Below are positions 27,921 to 36,211 of a stretch of 64,000 nucleotides of DNA, piece by piece. Positions within the stretch are counted from its first letter, which is position 1. Each line of letters starts with the position of its first letter. The notes under the pieces are model-generated. The model saw only the letters and a program-made list of their open reading frames with translations. It was not told the DNA's origin and ran no database searches. Source of the stretch: Sva-07 sp963698435 (GTDB lineage Bacteria; Actinomycetota; Acidimicrobiia; Acidimicrobiales; Ilumatobacteraceae); assembly GCA_963698435.1 (NCBI GenBank), contig CAVOQV010000011.1:1-64000 (forward strand), given 5' to 3'. Both the position numbers and the translations under genes were made by a program.

Positions 27921-28235
27921 ATGGAGTCCGCAACCACCGTCGAATTCGCCGCAGCCGCCCGCACCCTCACCCGCGAGGCGCGTCGTCGAGGGCTGGTCGG
28001 GCCGAGCTATCGGTGTCCGCCCCGGCTCGTCGGCGTCGACCGTTCGATCCGGCGTCGACCGGACGGTGCGGTCGTGTCGATCCGGCTGCACGGCCGCCCG
28101 CGGGGTGCCGTCATCGCTGACATGATCGAAGGTGTCGTGGTCGCCAACGGACTGCGTCCCCCCGCTGCCGACCGCGTCCGGAGCGAGCTCTGGGCGGCGA
28201 TGGAGCCGGCCGCCACCATCCGCTCCGCGGCGTGA
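27921..28235 (+). CDS. Small conserved actinobacterial protein of unknown function
   Basis: A 104-residue basic protein: VEFAAAARTLTREARRRGLV, PSYRCPPRLVGVDRSIRR, RPRGAVIADMIEGVVVANGL, RVRSELWAAMEP. It has no signal peptide, no transmembrane helix and no domain that I can name, but codon use is strong and I have a general recollection of similar short proteins in Actinobacteria. ATG 27921 is the natural start. The protein could bind DNA, since it has many Arg, but nothing proves this. It converges with the dioxygenase gene. Confidence 0.6.
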   Translation: MESATTVEFAAAARTLTREARRRGLVGPSYRCPPRLVGVDRSIRRRPDGAVVSIRLHGRPRGAVIADMIEGVVVANGLRPPAADRVRSELWAAMEPAATIRSAA

Positions 28236-28276
28236 CACCGCAGCGTTCCGCGCCGGCAGTGATCGGTGTCCGCGGC

Positions 28277-28332
28277 GATCCGTGCGCGGTCAGTTCCGGT
28301 TTGCGGAACGGGGGAGGCACAGATCGTCGGCT
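28277..28332. repeat. 56-bp direct repeat, copy A (flanks the dioxygenase gene)
   Basis: This segment (GATCCGTGCGCGGT...GATCGTCGGCT) aligns without gaps to 29263-29318 over 56 bp with ten differences by my count. It contains an inner inverted repeat, GTTCCG...CGGAAC, and ends at the stop codon of the dioxygenase gene. The two copies have the same orientation and bracket that one gene. Confidence 0.7.
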
Positions 28333-29174
28333 CAGGCAGGCTGCGGTTCGGTCCCGGCCACGCTGGTACGGAACATCTCGCGCCGCTCGCCCGGATAGTC
28401 GTTGATGGCGAAGTGCTGGGTGGCGTTGTTGTCCCAGATCGTCAACATCTCGGGCTCCCAGTGGAGCCGACACGTGAAGTTCGGATGTGTTGCGTGAGCG
28501 GTCAGCCGGGCGAGGAGGCCGGCGGCGTCGGCCGCGTCCATCCCCTCGATCCCGGTCGTGTACACCGAGTTCACGAACAACGCGGGACGCCCGGTCCGGG
28601 GATGCCGGATCACCAGGGGGTGAGTCTCCACCGCGTAGGCGTCCTCGGACGGTGCCACCGTCATCGAGCTCTTGCCCGCCACAGCTTCGAGGTAGCCGCC
28701 GGTGCCGTAGGCCATCCCGGCCGAATGGGTGGCCCGGAGGTCGGCGATCTGATCCTTCACGCTGTCGGGCAGCGTCTCGTAGGCGAGGTACTGGTTCGCC
28801 CACATCGTGTCGCCGCCGGCCGGAGGGACATCGTGGGCGTGCAACACCGTGTAGGCGGGCGGGGCGGTCAGATACGACAGATCGGTGTGCCAGGCGTTCG
28901 CGAAGTTCAGCTCGTCGCTCGGCTCCTTGATCACGCGGAGCACGTGCGGTCGTCCCTCCACCGGCGTGATGAACGGCGTGATGTCGCGGCCGCCGAGTTC
29001 GTCGGTGAACGCCTCCAACCGGTCGAGGTCGATGGCCTGGCGGGGGAGCGCGATCACCAGGTGCTCGTCGAGCAGCTGCAGGATCGCTTCGATCTGGTCG
29101 GGCGACTGCTGTTGGCTCACGTCGAGCCCCCGCACGATGGCCCCACATGACCCTGCCAAACGATCCACTTCCAT
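28332..29174 (-). CDS. TauD/TfdA-family 2-oxoglutarate-dependent dioxygenase
   Basis: A 280-residue Fe(II)/2-oxoglutarate dioxygenase. The facial triad is visible: WHTDLSYL (His and Asp about residue 90) and the distal His in ATQHFAINDYPGERREMFR, where the Arg binds 2-oxoglutarate. LEAFTDELGGRDITPFI and RHPRTGRPALFVNSVYTTGI are family hallmarks. Members open taurine, aryloxyacetates and similar substrates by hydroxylation; the substrate here cannot be read. ATG 29174 fits the usual start; upstream on its coding strand is a run of GGGCA units. The gene sits between two copies of a 56-bp direct repeat and is not linked to a sulfonate transporter. Confidence 0.9.
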   Translation of the reverse strand: MEVDRLAGSCGAIVRGLDVSQQQSPDQIEAILQLLDEHLVIALPRQAIDLDRLEAFTDELGGRDITPFITPVEGRPHVLRVIKEPSDELNFANAWHTDLSYLTAPPAYTVLHAHDVPPAGGDTMWANQYLAYETLPDSVKDQIADLRATHSAGMAYGTGGYLEAVAGKSSMTVAPSEDAYAVETHPLVIRHPRTGRPALFVNSVYTTGIEGMDAADAAGLLARLTAHATHPNFTCRLHWEPEMLTIWDNNATQHFAINDYPGERREMFRTSVAGTEPQPA

Positions 29175-29220
29175 GGCCGAACAGTAGGACACGAAAGGCC
29201 GCCAACGCATCGTCGCCCGC

Positions 29221-29250
29221 TGCCCTGCCCCGCCCTGCCCTGCCCTGCCC
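29221..29250. repeat. TGCCC pentanucleotide repeat upstream of the dioxygenase gene
   Basis: Six 5-bp units (five TGCCC, one CGCCC) lie 47 bp upstream of the dioxygenase start. On the coding strand of that gene this is a run of GGGCA with six G3 tracts separated by one or two bases, so it meets the usual sequence rule for a G-quadruplex. It could affect transcription of the gene or simply vary in length by slippage. Confidence 0.75.
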
Positions 29251-29262
29251 TGGTCCCACAAG

Positions 29263-29318
29263 GATCAGTGCGCGGTGAGTTCCGCTTTCCGGCACGTCGG
29301 TGGCACCGATCGTTGGCT
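29263..29318. repeat. 56-bp direct repeat, copy B
   Basis: This is the partner of the 28277-28332 repeat, same orientation, upstream of the dioxygenase gene. The core GTGCGCGGT.AGTTCCG.TTT.CGG is shared. The inner inverted repeat is less perfect here. The remaining spacer to 29400 shows no gene. Confidence 0.7.
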
Positions 29319-29400
29319 GGGACGTCGCGCGTGCACGGGTGTCCTGCCGCCGGGTGTCCGGGTGTCCGGGTCGCCGGGTCGAACGGGTGGACGTGGCGGG

Positions 29401-29859
29401 TTACTCGTTCGGCGGAACTGGCTGTTTGACCGGCCAGCCCTCCTCGGTCGGTCCGTGCTCCCGCAAGTGCAGCAGCCGACGATGGGCGTCGCCGAGGTCG
29501 GGGATCTCACCGGCGGGGATCCACCAGCACACCGACGTCGCCTCGTCGCTGCGCTCGAACCATTCCCGCCGACGCCGCAGATAGCTGGCGTGACCGCTGC
29601 GATACATGAAGTGCTCCAGCGAGGCGAGGTCCTCCCAGACCGACATGTTGACGATCATCAGCGGATCGTCCTCGCCCGGCAGGCGCACGAAACTCGACGA
29701 CTGGCCGTCGTCGTCGACGAGCCGCCACACGAAGCCCGGGGTCGCCTCGGCCAGCGCGTTGATCGGCCCGAGCGCAGCGTTGAACTCGGCGGTCTCCTCC
29801 GAATCGAGCGCGTGGTGGAGCCGACCGATGTTGAGCTGGGCAACGTTGAAGCCATCCAT
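29401..29859 (-). CDS. DUF3291 family protein
   Basis: A 152-residue soluble protein. It begins MDGFNVAQLNIGRLHHALDS and includes GFVWRLVDDDGQSSSF, MIVNMSVWEDLASLEHFMYR, RREWFERSDEATSVCWWIPA and DAHRRLLHLREHGPTEEGW, all in the order seen in the DUF3291 (dimeric alpha-beta barrel-like) family. Related folds act as monooxygenases or stress proteins, but no activity is established for this family. ATG 29859 was preferred to an upstream ATG because the sequence before it is Arg-rich and unlike the family. Confidence 0.83.
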   Translation of the reverse strand: MDGFNVAQLNIGRLHHALDSEETAEFNAALGPINALAEATPGFVWRLVDDDGQSSSFVRLPGEDDPLMIVNMSVWEDLASLEHFMYRSGHASYLRRRREWFERSDEATSVCWWIPAGEIPDLGDAHRRLLHLREHGPTEEGWPVKQPVPPNE

Positions 29860-30285
29860 GTCGCCGAACGTACGGCGCCGATCATCCGGCCGGCAACGGC
29901 GACCTGGTGCCCGCGACACCTCCCACGTGCCCGTGCTGTTGCGGCGCGTCCGTCAGCATCCACCATCTCGAGGTCGCGGTGAGCTATCACATATGAATTC
30001 TGGTTCTGATCGTCTTCCTGTTCTGGGTGGGCTTGGGGGTCCTGACTGTGGGGCTGCTCAACCTGGCCAAGGTGCTCTGCCGATCGCTGGGCGCCCGCTC
30101 GCATCTGCCCGAGCGTGCCCTGCGGCCCCCGGCACCGCGACGGTCGTCGCCGGTCCTCGTTCCCGCCACCTCGGTCCTCGACGGATCGAGGGCGCGCGCT
30201 GGCGAACCCGAGAGCGCAGGTGCGGAGTCGATCGTGTTCGCCGCAGCGAGGGTGCCTCGGGCGATCGATCTCTAGAGTTGCCCGG
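29860..30285. other. Spacer with one doubtful small membrane-protein frame
   Basis: This 426-bp gap lies between divergent genes. A plus-strand frame from about 29999 to 30275 reads ILVLIVFLFWVGLGVLTVGL and continues with a basic tail, which would be a one-helix membrane protein, but it lacks a proper ATG, GTG or TTG before the helix (GTG 30027 falls inside it). An AT-rich patch at about 29985-30010 may hold the promoter of the downstream lipoprotein gene. I see nothing else. Confidence 0.35.
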
Positions 30286-32595
30286 ATGCGACAACCGCCG
30301 GCACCTCCGCGTTCTCTGAACGGTGCGTTCAATCGTCGACGGTTCCTGATCGCTGGTGTCGGCGCAACCGCAGCAGTCGTCGCCGGCTGTTCGAGTGGCG
30401 ACTCCGGGGGCGATTCGTCGCCGTCGACCGATGCACCAGGGGGCAGCTCGTCGCCGGACACCGCGCCGGCGGCCTCCTCCATCCCCGAGACGTCGCTCCC
30501 CGACGTCGCCCTCGACGCCGCTGCTGCGGCACTGGTGGCGCCCGGATCGCCCGGACTGATGGACGAGGCGATCTACCAGGCGCGCATCGACGACTACCTC
30601 GAGTTCGCCACCAGCGTCGACCACTCATCGAACCCGTCGGGCATCAACGCCTACCTGGGTCGGGCCCATCGAGACCCGGACTTCGTCTGGCCGATCGAGA
30701 GCGTCACCGTCGAGTCGCTGCAGGCGGTCTTCGACCAGATCGACGGCTGGCAGGACACCCGGGACTTCCGGTTCATGGACCTGCACTGGATGCTCGCGCT
30801 CGGTCAGGGCGACACCCCGATGACGCAGTTGTCGCCCGAGGTGATCGCAGCGATCGACGAGCGCATGCTCGCCAACCGGTACGCGTGGGACGACCCGCTT
30901 CCCGACGATCGCCTCGACAACCTGTGGTTCTGGTCCGAGAACCACATCGTGATCACCCGAGCGATCGAGTACCTCGCCGGACAGCGCTACCCCGACGAGA
31001 CGTTTGCCGTGACCGGCCTGACCGGCGCCGAACACCTCGAGCGGGCCAGGCCGTTCATCCTCGAATGGATCGACGAGCGCGCCCGGCTGGGCTTCTTCGA
31101 GTGGCATTCGAACGTCTACATGCTGAAGAACATCACGCCGTTGCACATGCTGGCCGAACTCGCCGACGACCCCGAGATCGTCGTGGCCGCGGCGATGGCG
31201 CTCGACCTGTGCCTCGTCGACATGGCCGCCCACAATCAGGCCGGCACGTACACGGCGCCGCGGGGGCGCACGTACAAGAAGGACAAGATGTCGTCGCTCG
31301 ACGAGGACACGTTCAACGTGGCCAAGTTCGTGTTCGACGACACGACCGCTGCGTACCAGTCGACGAGCGACACCGGCGTCACCTACTTCTGTTCGGGCAC
31401 CCGCTACCGGCCGCCGCAGCTGGTGATCGACATCGCCACCGATCAGGAACCGAGCGTGGTGCGCGAACGCCACGGTGTGTACTTCGACGGGTCCTCGCCG
31501 CTCGAGGACAACCCGGTTGCGCCGTACGGCAAGGACTTCGGCGACCGCGCCAACCTGCCGTTCTGGTGGAGCCTCGGCGCCCTCGGTATGTGGCCGCTCG
31601 CCGATGTGAGCGTCGATGCCGCCAACGAGTTCCGGCTGTGGGAGACCTCCGAGTTCGGCGACATCAACCTGCTCGCGTCGATCAACGACTACGACCCGGC
31701 GAAGATCCGGGCGTGGGAGCAGGAGCGGGCCGCCGTCATCAACTTCGGGTTCCTGTCCGAAGCGAACACCTACGCCTACCGCGAACCGAAGGTGTCGTTG
31801 TCGTCGGTGCTCGATCATCGCTTCGGCGAGATGCGCGACCAGGGCCACGCCTGGCAGGCCGCCATCGACGAGAACGCCATGGTGTTCACCACGCATCCGG
31901 TGCCTGACGTTGCGGCGTCGACCGTGTGGGCCGACGACAGCGAGCCCGGGTACTGGACCGGCGAGGGGTCGATGCCGCGGTCGGCGCAGCATCGGGGGAC
32001 GGCCGTGCACATCTACCAGCCGAAGTGGGACGAGGCGACCGACCCGCTGGTGTGGGGAGTGTTCGGGTATCGCCCGTTCACCCACGCCTACGTCCCGCAG
32101 GATCACTTCGACGAGGTCCGACAGACCGGCAACTGGACGATCGCGGCCAAGAACGGCGGCTACATCGCGCTGTGGTCGTGGCGCCCGCCGACGTGGCGCG
32201 AATACGACCCGACGGTCAATGCGACTCGGGGCATGGTCAAGCCGTTCGACCTCGTCGCCGAGGGAGGGCCCGACAACGTGTGGATCGTCGAGGTCGGCAG
32301 CGACGACGGTGGGTCGCTCGACGACTTCGTGAACGCGGTGACGGCGATCGAGCCGTCGGTCGTGCGTGACGACGCCGGGTTCACCGTGTCGTGGACGTCA
32401 CCGTCGTCGGGGATCGTCGACTACTCGAGCACGGGCGTGTTCCTCGTCGAGGGCGTGGAGTATCCGACGAGCGATCATCCTCGCCACGAGTCGCCGTGGG
32501 GCGGCGTCGACCACCTGTCGCGCCAGTACAACCTCACCGCCGGTGCATCGACCTGGGCCTGCGACTTCGACGCCATGACCCGACAACTGGCGTGA
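30286..32595 (+). CDS. Large Tat lipoprotein, probable (alpha/alpha)6 polysaccharide-lyase-like fold
   Basis: A 769-residue exported protein. The leader FNRRRFLIAGVGATAAVVAGC combines a twin-Arg motif with a lipobox, so it is exported folded and lipid-anchored. A Ser/Pro linker follows (about 45-75). The middle part reads HIVITRAIEYLAGQRYPDET, ILEWIDERARLGFFEWHSNV, YMLKNITPLHMLAELADDPE and AGTYTAPRGRTYKKDKM, a pattern of paired helices like that of alpha/alpha-toroid lyases. The C-terminal third (HIYQPKWDEATDPLVWGVFG, PFTHAYVPQDHFDEV, GGYIALWSWRPPTWREYD) is beta-rich. I infer glycan binding or cleavage but cannot assign a known lyase family or catalytic residues. ATG 30286 precedes the leader. 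Confidence 0.65.
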   Translation: MRQPPAPPRSLNGAFNRRRFLIAGVGATAAVVAGCSSGDSGGDSSPSTDAPGGSSSPDTAPAASSIPETSLPDVALDAAAAALVAPGSPGLMDEAIYQARIDDYLEFATSVDHSSNPSGINAYLGRAHRDPDFVWPIESVTVESLQAVFDQIDGWQDTRDFRFMDLHWMLALGQGDTPMTQLSPEVIAAIDERMLANRYAWDDPLPDDRLDNLWFWSENHIVITRAIEYLAGQRYPDETFAVTGLTGAEHLERARPFILEWIDERARLGFFEWHSNVYMLKNITPLHMLAELADDPEIVVAAAMALDLCLVDMAAHNQAGTYTAPRGRTYKKDKMSSLDEDTFNVAKFVFDDTTAAYQSTSDTGVTYFCSGTRYRPPQLVIDIATDQEPSVVRERHGVYFDGSSPLEDNPVAPYGKDFGDRANLPFWWSLGALGMWPLADVSVDAANEFRLWETSEFGDINLLASINDYDPAKIRAWEQERAAVINFGFLSEANTYAYREPKVSLSSVLDHRFGEMRDQGHAWQAAIDENAMVFTTHPVPDVAASTVWADDSEPGYWTGEGSMPRSAQHRGTAVHIYQPKWDEATDPLVWGVFGYRPFTHAYVPQDHFDEVRQTGNWTIAAKNGGYIALWSWRPPTWREYDPTVNATRGMVKPFDLVAEGGPDNVWIVEVGSDDGGSLDDFVNAVTAIEPSVVRDDAGFTVSWTSPSSGIVDYSSTGVFLVEGVEYPTSDHPRHESPWGGVDHLSRQYNLTAGASTWACDFDAMTRQLA

Positions 32596-32638
32596 GTTCC
32601 GCCAGAGATCTTCCCCCGGACCCAACTGAGGGTGGGCG

Positions 32639-33703
32639 ATGAGTGGGCGGCTCGCGCTGGTCGGGGCGGATCACAACCACCTGTACGAGATCATCGACCG
32701 CCTGGTGAAAGCCGGCGCGACCGCCGCGGCCCACACGGCCGAGGGACCGTTCGTCGAGCACTACTCGGGATGGCAGGCCGACTCGATCGAGATGACGTTC
32801 GACGACATCCTCGCCGACGACTCGATCGACCTGGTCGTCACCGCGGCGACCCCGAACCGGCGGGCGGAGATCGCACTCGCCGCCATCGAGGCCGGCAAGC
32901 ACGTGATCAGCGACAAGCCCGGACTCACCACGATGGATCAGCTCGATGCGATCCGCCTCGCGGTCGCTGACCGGCCGGGCCGGCCGTGGACCGTGCTGTT
33001 CACGGAGCGGTTCGAGAACCGGGCGATCAACGAAGCGGTCCGCCTCGCCCGGTCGGGAGCTGTCGGGCGGGTCGTGCACGTGGTCGGTGCGGGCCCACAC
33101 ACGATGTGGGCGAGCCGTCGTCCCGATTGGTTCTGGGACCCCGAGGCGACCGGTGGGATCCTCGTCGACATCGGCTCGCACCAGGTCGACCAATTCCTCG
33201 CGATCACCGACCTCACCGCCGCCGACGTGTCGATCGTCGCGTCGATGGTCGGCAACGTCGCCAGCCCCGACCACCCCGACATGCAGGACATCGGCTCGAT
33301 GACCCTCACCGGTTCTCCGGGTCCTTCGGGTCTTCCGGGGACGGGACCGGGGGGACCGTGGGCGGTGGTCGGGGATCACCGGTTGGACTATCTGACGGCG
33401 AAGGGGTTGGGCACGTGGGGAGACTGCCGGCTCACGATCGTCGGCACGGAGGGCACGATCGAGGCACGAGCGAACATCGACGTCGCCGGCGCGGAGGGCG
33501 CCGAGCACCTGATCGTCGTCGACGGCGACGGCACCCGCCGCGTCGACATCTCCGGCGTCGTCGTCGACTGGGCCGAGCAGGCCCTCGCCGATCTCGCCGA
33601 CGGCGGCGAACGCCTGATGACCCAGCAACACGCAATCGACGTCACCGACGTCTGCCTGCGTGCCCAGGCGGCTGCCCGACCCTGGGGCCACCCGCCGACC
33701 TGA
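32639..33703 (+). CDS. Gfo/Idh/MocA-family oxidoreductase
   Basis: A 354-residue NAD(P)-dependent oxidoreductase. The N-terminal Rossmann part reads RLALVGADHNHLYEIIDRLV (a variant of the usual GxGxxG), then DDSIDLVVTAATPNRRAEIA and EAGKHVISDKPG, the family's E-K-P-like motif changed to D-K-P. The C-terminal domain includes GGILVDIGSHQVDQFLAITD with the conserved His. Between DIGSMTLTG and AVVGDHRLDYL lies a Gly/Pro-rich insertion (about residues 224-238). Family members oxidise sugars or related polyols. Its ATG is at 32639 and the DapB-like gene follows 80 bp later, so a shared transcript is likely. Confidence 0.87.
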   Translation: MSGRLALVGADHNHLYEIIDRLVKAGATAAAHTAEGPFVEHYSGWQADSIEMTFDDILADDSIDLVVTAATPNRRAEIALAAIEAGKHVISDKPGLTTMDQLDAIRLAVADRPGRPWTVLFTERFENRAINEAVRLARSGAVGRVVHVVGAGPHTMWASRRPDWFWDPEATGGILVDIGSHQVDQFLAITDLTAADVSIVASMVGNVASPDHPDMQDIGSMTLTGSPGPSGLPGTGPGGPWAVVGDHRLDYLTAKGLGTWGDCRLTIVGTEGTIEARANIDVAGAEGAEHLIVVDGDGTRRVDISGVVVDWAEQALADLADGGERLMTQQHAIDVTDVCLRAQAAARPWGHPPT

Positions 33704-33783
33704 CTCGAACGGCGTCACCCTGGACGGCGGCCGGTGGCACTCGGCGTCGCTGCCGCGGCAGCCGACCCCGTACCGTTGGAGCG

Positions 33784-34836
33784 ATGGGGATCAGGGTCGT
33801 GCAGTGGGGGAGCGGGAACGTGGGGCGCTCGGCGATCGCCACGGTGGTGGCGAGGCCCGACATGGAACTCGTCGGTCTGCTCGTCAGCAACCCGGACAAG
33901 GTCGGCCGTGACGCCGGCGTGATCGCCGGCATCGAGCCGATCGGCGTGACCGCCACCGACGACGTCGACCAGATCGTCGGGCTCGACGCCGATGTCGTGT
34001 TGCACATGCCGTTGCCGTCGCTCGTCTACGGCGACGACCCGGGAGCCGACCTCGACGACTTCTGCCGCCTGCTCGCCAGCGGCAAGCACGTGATCACCAC
34101 GGTCGGCTACATGTACCCGAAGGTCTACGGCGACGAGGTGATGGGTCGCCTGTCGCGGGCGTGCGAGGCGGGTGCCGTCACGTTCCACGGCACGGGTGCC
34201 AACCCCGGCTGGTTCGGCGACCTGCTCCCGCTGCTGATGTCGGGCCTCTCGTTGCGCATCGACCAGATCGACGTGCAGGAGATCTCCAACTTCCAGCACT
34301 ACCCGTCGCCCGAGATCATGTTCGAGATGATGAACTTCGGCCGCACACCCGAGGAGTTCGAGGAGCGCTCGGGCCGGCATCGAACGTGGCTCGACGGGCT
34401 CTTCACCGAGGCTGTCCAGATGGTCGCCGACGGCATCGACGCCCACGTCGACGAGGTGGCCTCCGACATGGAGACCTGGATCGCCACCGACGACCTGCCC
34501 ACCGCGGCGGGCACGGTTGCGGCGGGCACCGTGGCCGGCCAACGCTGGCACTGGAAGGCGATGGTCGACGGCCGGGCGCTCGTCCACCAGGAGACCGTCT
34601 GGCGGATGCACCGCGATGCCGCGCCCGACTGGCCCGTTGGCGACTGGTCGATCCGGATCGCCGGTGAACCCGAGATGCACGTCACCCTGCCGCACTCCTG
34701 GAACCGCGACGTGCTCGGCTCGACCGCAGCACATGCGATCAACGCGATCCCCTACGTGATCGACGCCGGCGTCGGCGTGAAGACGTTCCTCGACCTGCCG
34801 ATGATCGCCGGCCGCGGCGCGGCGTTCCGACGGTGA
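33784..34836 (+). CDS. DapB-like dehydrogenase/reductase
   Basis: A 350-residue protein with an N-terminal NAD(P)-binding domain (MGIRVVQWGSGNVGRSAIAT) like that of dihydrodipicolinate reductase. The lengths and motifs GKHVITTVGYMYPKVYGDEV, FHGTGANPGWFGDLLPLLMS and YVIDAGVGVKTFLDLPMIAG match the larger DapB-like subgroup that includes 2,4-diaminopentanoate dehydrogenase relatives, common in actinobacterial catabolic clusters. Lysine synthesis is unlikely, as that DapB is shorter. Location just before the P450 operon suggests a redox step in the same pathway. ATG 33784 is unambiguous. Confidence 0.83.
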   Translation: MGIRVVQWGSGNVGRSAIATVVARPDMELVGLLVSNPDKVGRDAGVIAGIEPIGVTATDDVDQIVGLDADVVLHMPLPSLVYGDDPGADLDDFCRLLASGKHVITTVGYMYPKVYGDEVMGRLSRACEAGAVTFHGTGANPGWFGDLLPLLMSGLSLRIDQIDVQEISNFQHYPSPEIMFEMMNFGRTPEEFEERSGRHRTWLDGLFTEAVQMVADGIDAHVDEVASDMETWIATDDLPTAAGTVAAGTVAGQRWHWKAMVDGRALVHQETVWRMHRDAAPDWPVGDWSIRIAGEPEMHVTLPHSWNRDVLGSTAAHAINAIPYVIDAGVGVKTFLDLPMIAGRGAAFRR

Positions 34837-34866
34837 CCTCCGACGCCGGCCGCCGAACCCGCAGGT

Positions 34867-34897
34867 GTAACGATTGGTGTCTGACACCAAACGTTAC
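34867..34897. promoter_or_regulatory. 31-bp palindrome before the P450 operon (operator or hairpin)
   Basis: The sequence has arms GTAACGATTGGTGTC and GACACCAAACGTTAC around a central T, with one mismatched pair per arm. It lies 30 bp after the DapB-like stop and 23 bp before the first P450 start. A protein-binding operator controlling the P450 genes and a transcription terminator of the upstream gene are both possible. It shares length and the GTC-N-GAC centre with the palindrome at 54100-54130. Confidence 0.65.
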
Positions 34898-34920
34898 GGA
34901 GCGCTGGCTGGGGGTCCACG

Positions 34921-36211
34921 ATGTCGGATGCACATGAGCTGACGGTCGACGAACCGATCGCGCTCGACGACGTGAGCTTCTTCGATCCGGCGATCAACGA
35001 CTGCCCCTACGGCGCCTACCGCACGCTGCGCGACGAAGCGCCGGTGTGGTTCGACGAACGCCTCCAGGGCTACGTGATCACCCGCCACGATGACGTCCGC
35101 GCCGTGCTCGCCGACAGTGAGCGCTTCGTCAACTCGCGCTCGGCCAACAAACGCAGCCGCACCATGTCGCCGAAGATCCTCGCGCTCTACGAGGAGAAGG
35201 GCTGGGTGCCGGCTCCGACGCTCGCCGGGCGCGACGACCCCAACCATCGCGAGATGCGCGCACTGTTCAACCACGCCTTCCGACCCAAGCGCATCGCCGA
35301 ACTCGAACCGAGGATCGGCGCGCTCGCCGACGAACTGATCGACGCGTTCATCGACGACGGTACATGCGACTGGGTGAGCCAGTTCGCCGTGCCACTGCCG
35401 CTGGAAATCATCGGCGTGCAGATGGGCGCCAACCCCGACGACATCTGGCGCATCAAGGCGTGGACCGATGCCTGGGTCCAGCGCCTCGGGCTGATGCAGA
35501 CCTCCGAACAGGTCGTGTGGTCGACCGAGATGGAGATCGAAGCGCAGCACTACTTCCAGCCGATCTTCGAACGGCTCCGAGCTCGAGCCCGACGACACCC
35601 TGCTGTCCGACCTGGTGAACACGCCGATCCCCGAGTGGGGCCGCTGCCTCACCGACGAGGAGCTGCACGCGGAGATGATGGCCGACACGTTCGTCGGCGG
35701 GTCGGAGACCACGACCAACGCGCTGTCCGGCGGCGTCCGGCTGCTGATCGAACACCCCGACCAGTGGGACCGGCTGAAGAGCGACCCCGAGCGGTACCTG
35801 CCCGCACTGGTCGAAGAAGTGCTCCGCCTCGAAGCTCCCGTGCAGCGACTGACGCGCACGGCAGCGGTCGACGTCGAACTGCACGGCGTGACGATCCCGG
35901 CCGGATCGAGCGTGCTGATCGGGTACGCGGCAGCCAACCGAGACGAGCGGGTGTTCGACGAGCCCGCCCGATTCGACCTCGACCGCGACGACGCGAAGAA
36001 GCACCTGACGTTCGGCTTCGGCACCCACTTCTGCATGGGGGCTCCGCTCGCCCGACGCGAGCTGTTCTTCGGGTTCGAGGCGCTCGTACGGCGCATCGAC
36101 GAAATGTGGTTCCTGCCCGACACCGACCTGACGATCGCCCCCAACTACTTCCTGCGAGCGCTGAAGGAACTGAAGATCGGCTTCCGGCCGGCGGACGGTG
36201 TGGCCCGATGA
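34921..36211 (+). CDS. Cytochrome P450, first of three (one frameshift)
   Basis: A soluble bacterial P450 of about 430 residues. It starts MSDAHELTVDEPIALDDVSF; DPNHREMRALFNHAFRP is the C-helix region; the oxygen-activating I-helix is DTFVGGSETTTNAL; the ExxR motif is in VEEVLRLEAP; and the heme loop FGFGTHFCMGAPLARRE carries the thiolate Cys. The frame changes near 35580, at FERLRE|LEPDDTLL, where a GA pair appears lost; both sides match the family. Its stop overlaps the next P450 start (ATGA 36208-36211). An electron-transfer partner is not encoded beside it. Confidence 0.9.

Noticed and set aside
28111..29295. 394-residue reverse-strand frame
   Set aside because: It is Arg/Pro-rich shadow sequence overlapping the dioxygenase gene in another frame; motif-bearing frame is 28332-29174.
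30027..30275. Small membrane-protein frame
   Set aside because: The hydrophobic helix begins before the only usable start codon and nothing else supports it; listed only within the gap description.
30625..32106. Long antisense frame opposite the Tat lipoprotein gene
   Set aside because: Typical GC-rich antisense shadow: it lacks any motif, while the plus strand has a leader peptide and continuous family-like sequence.
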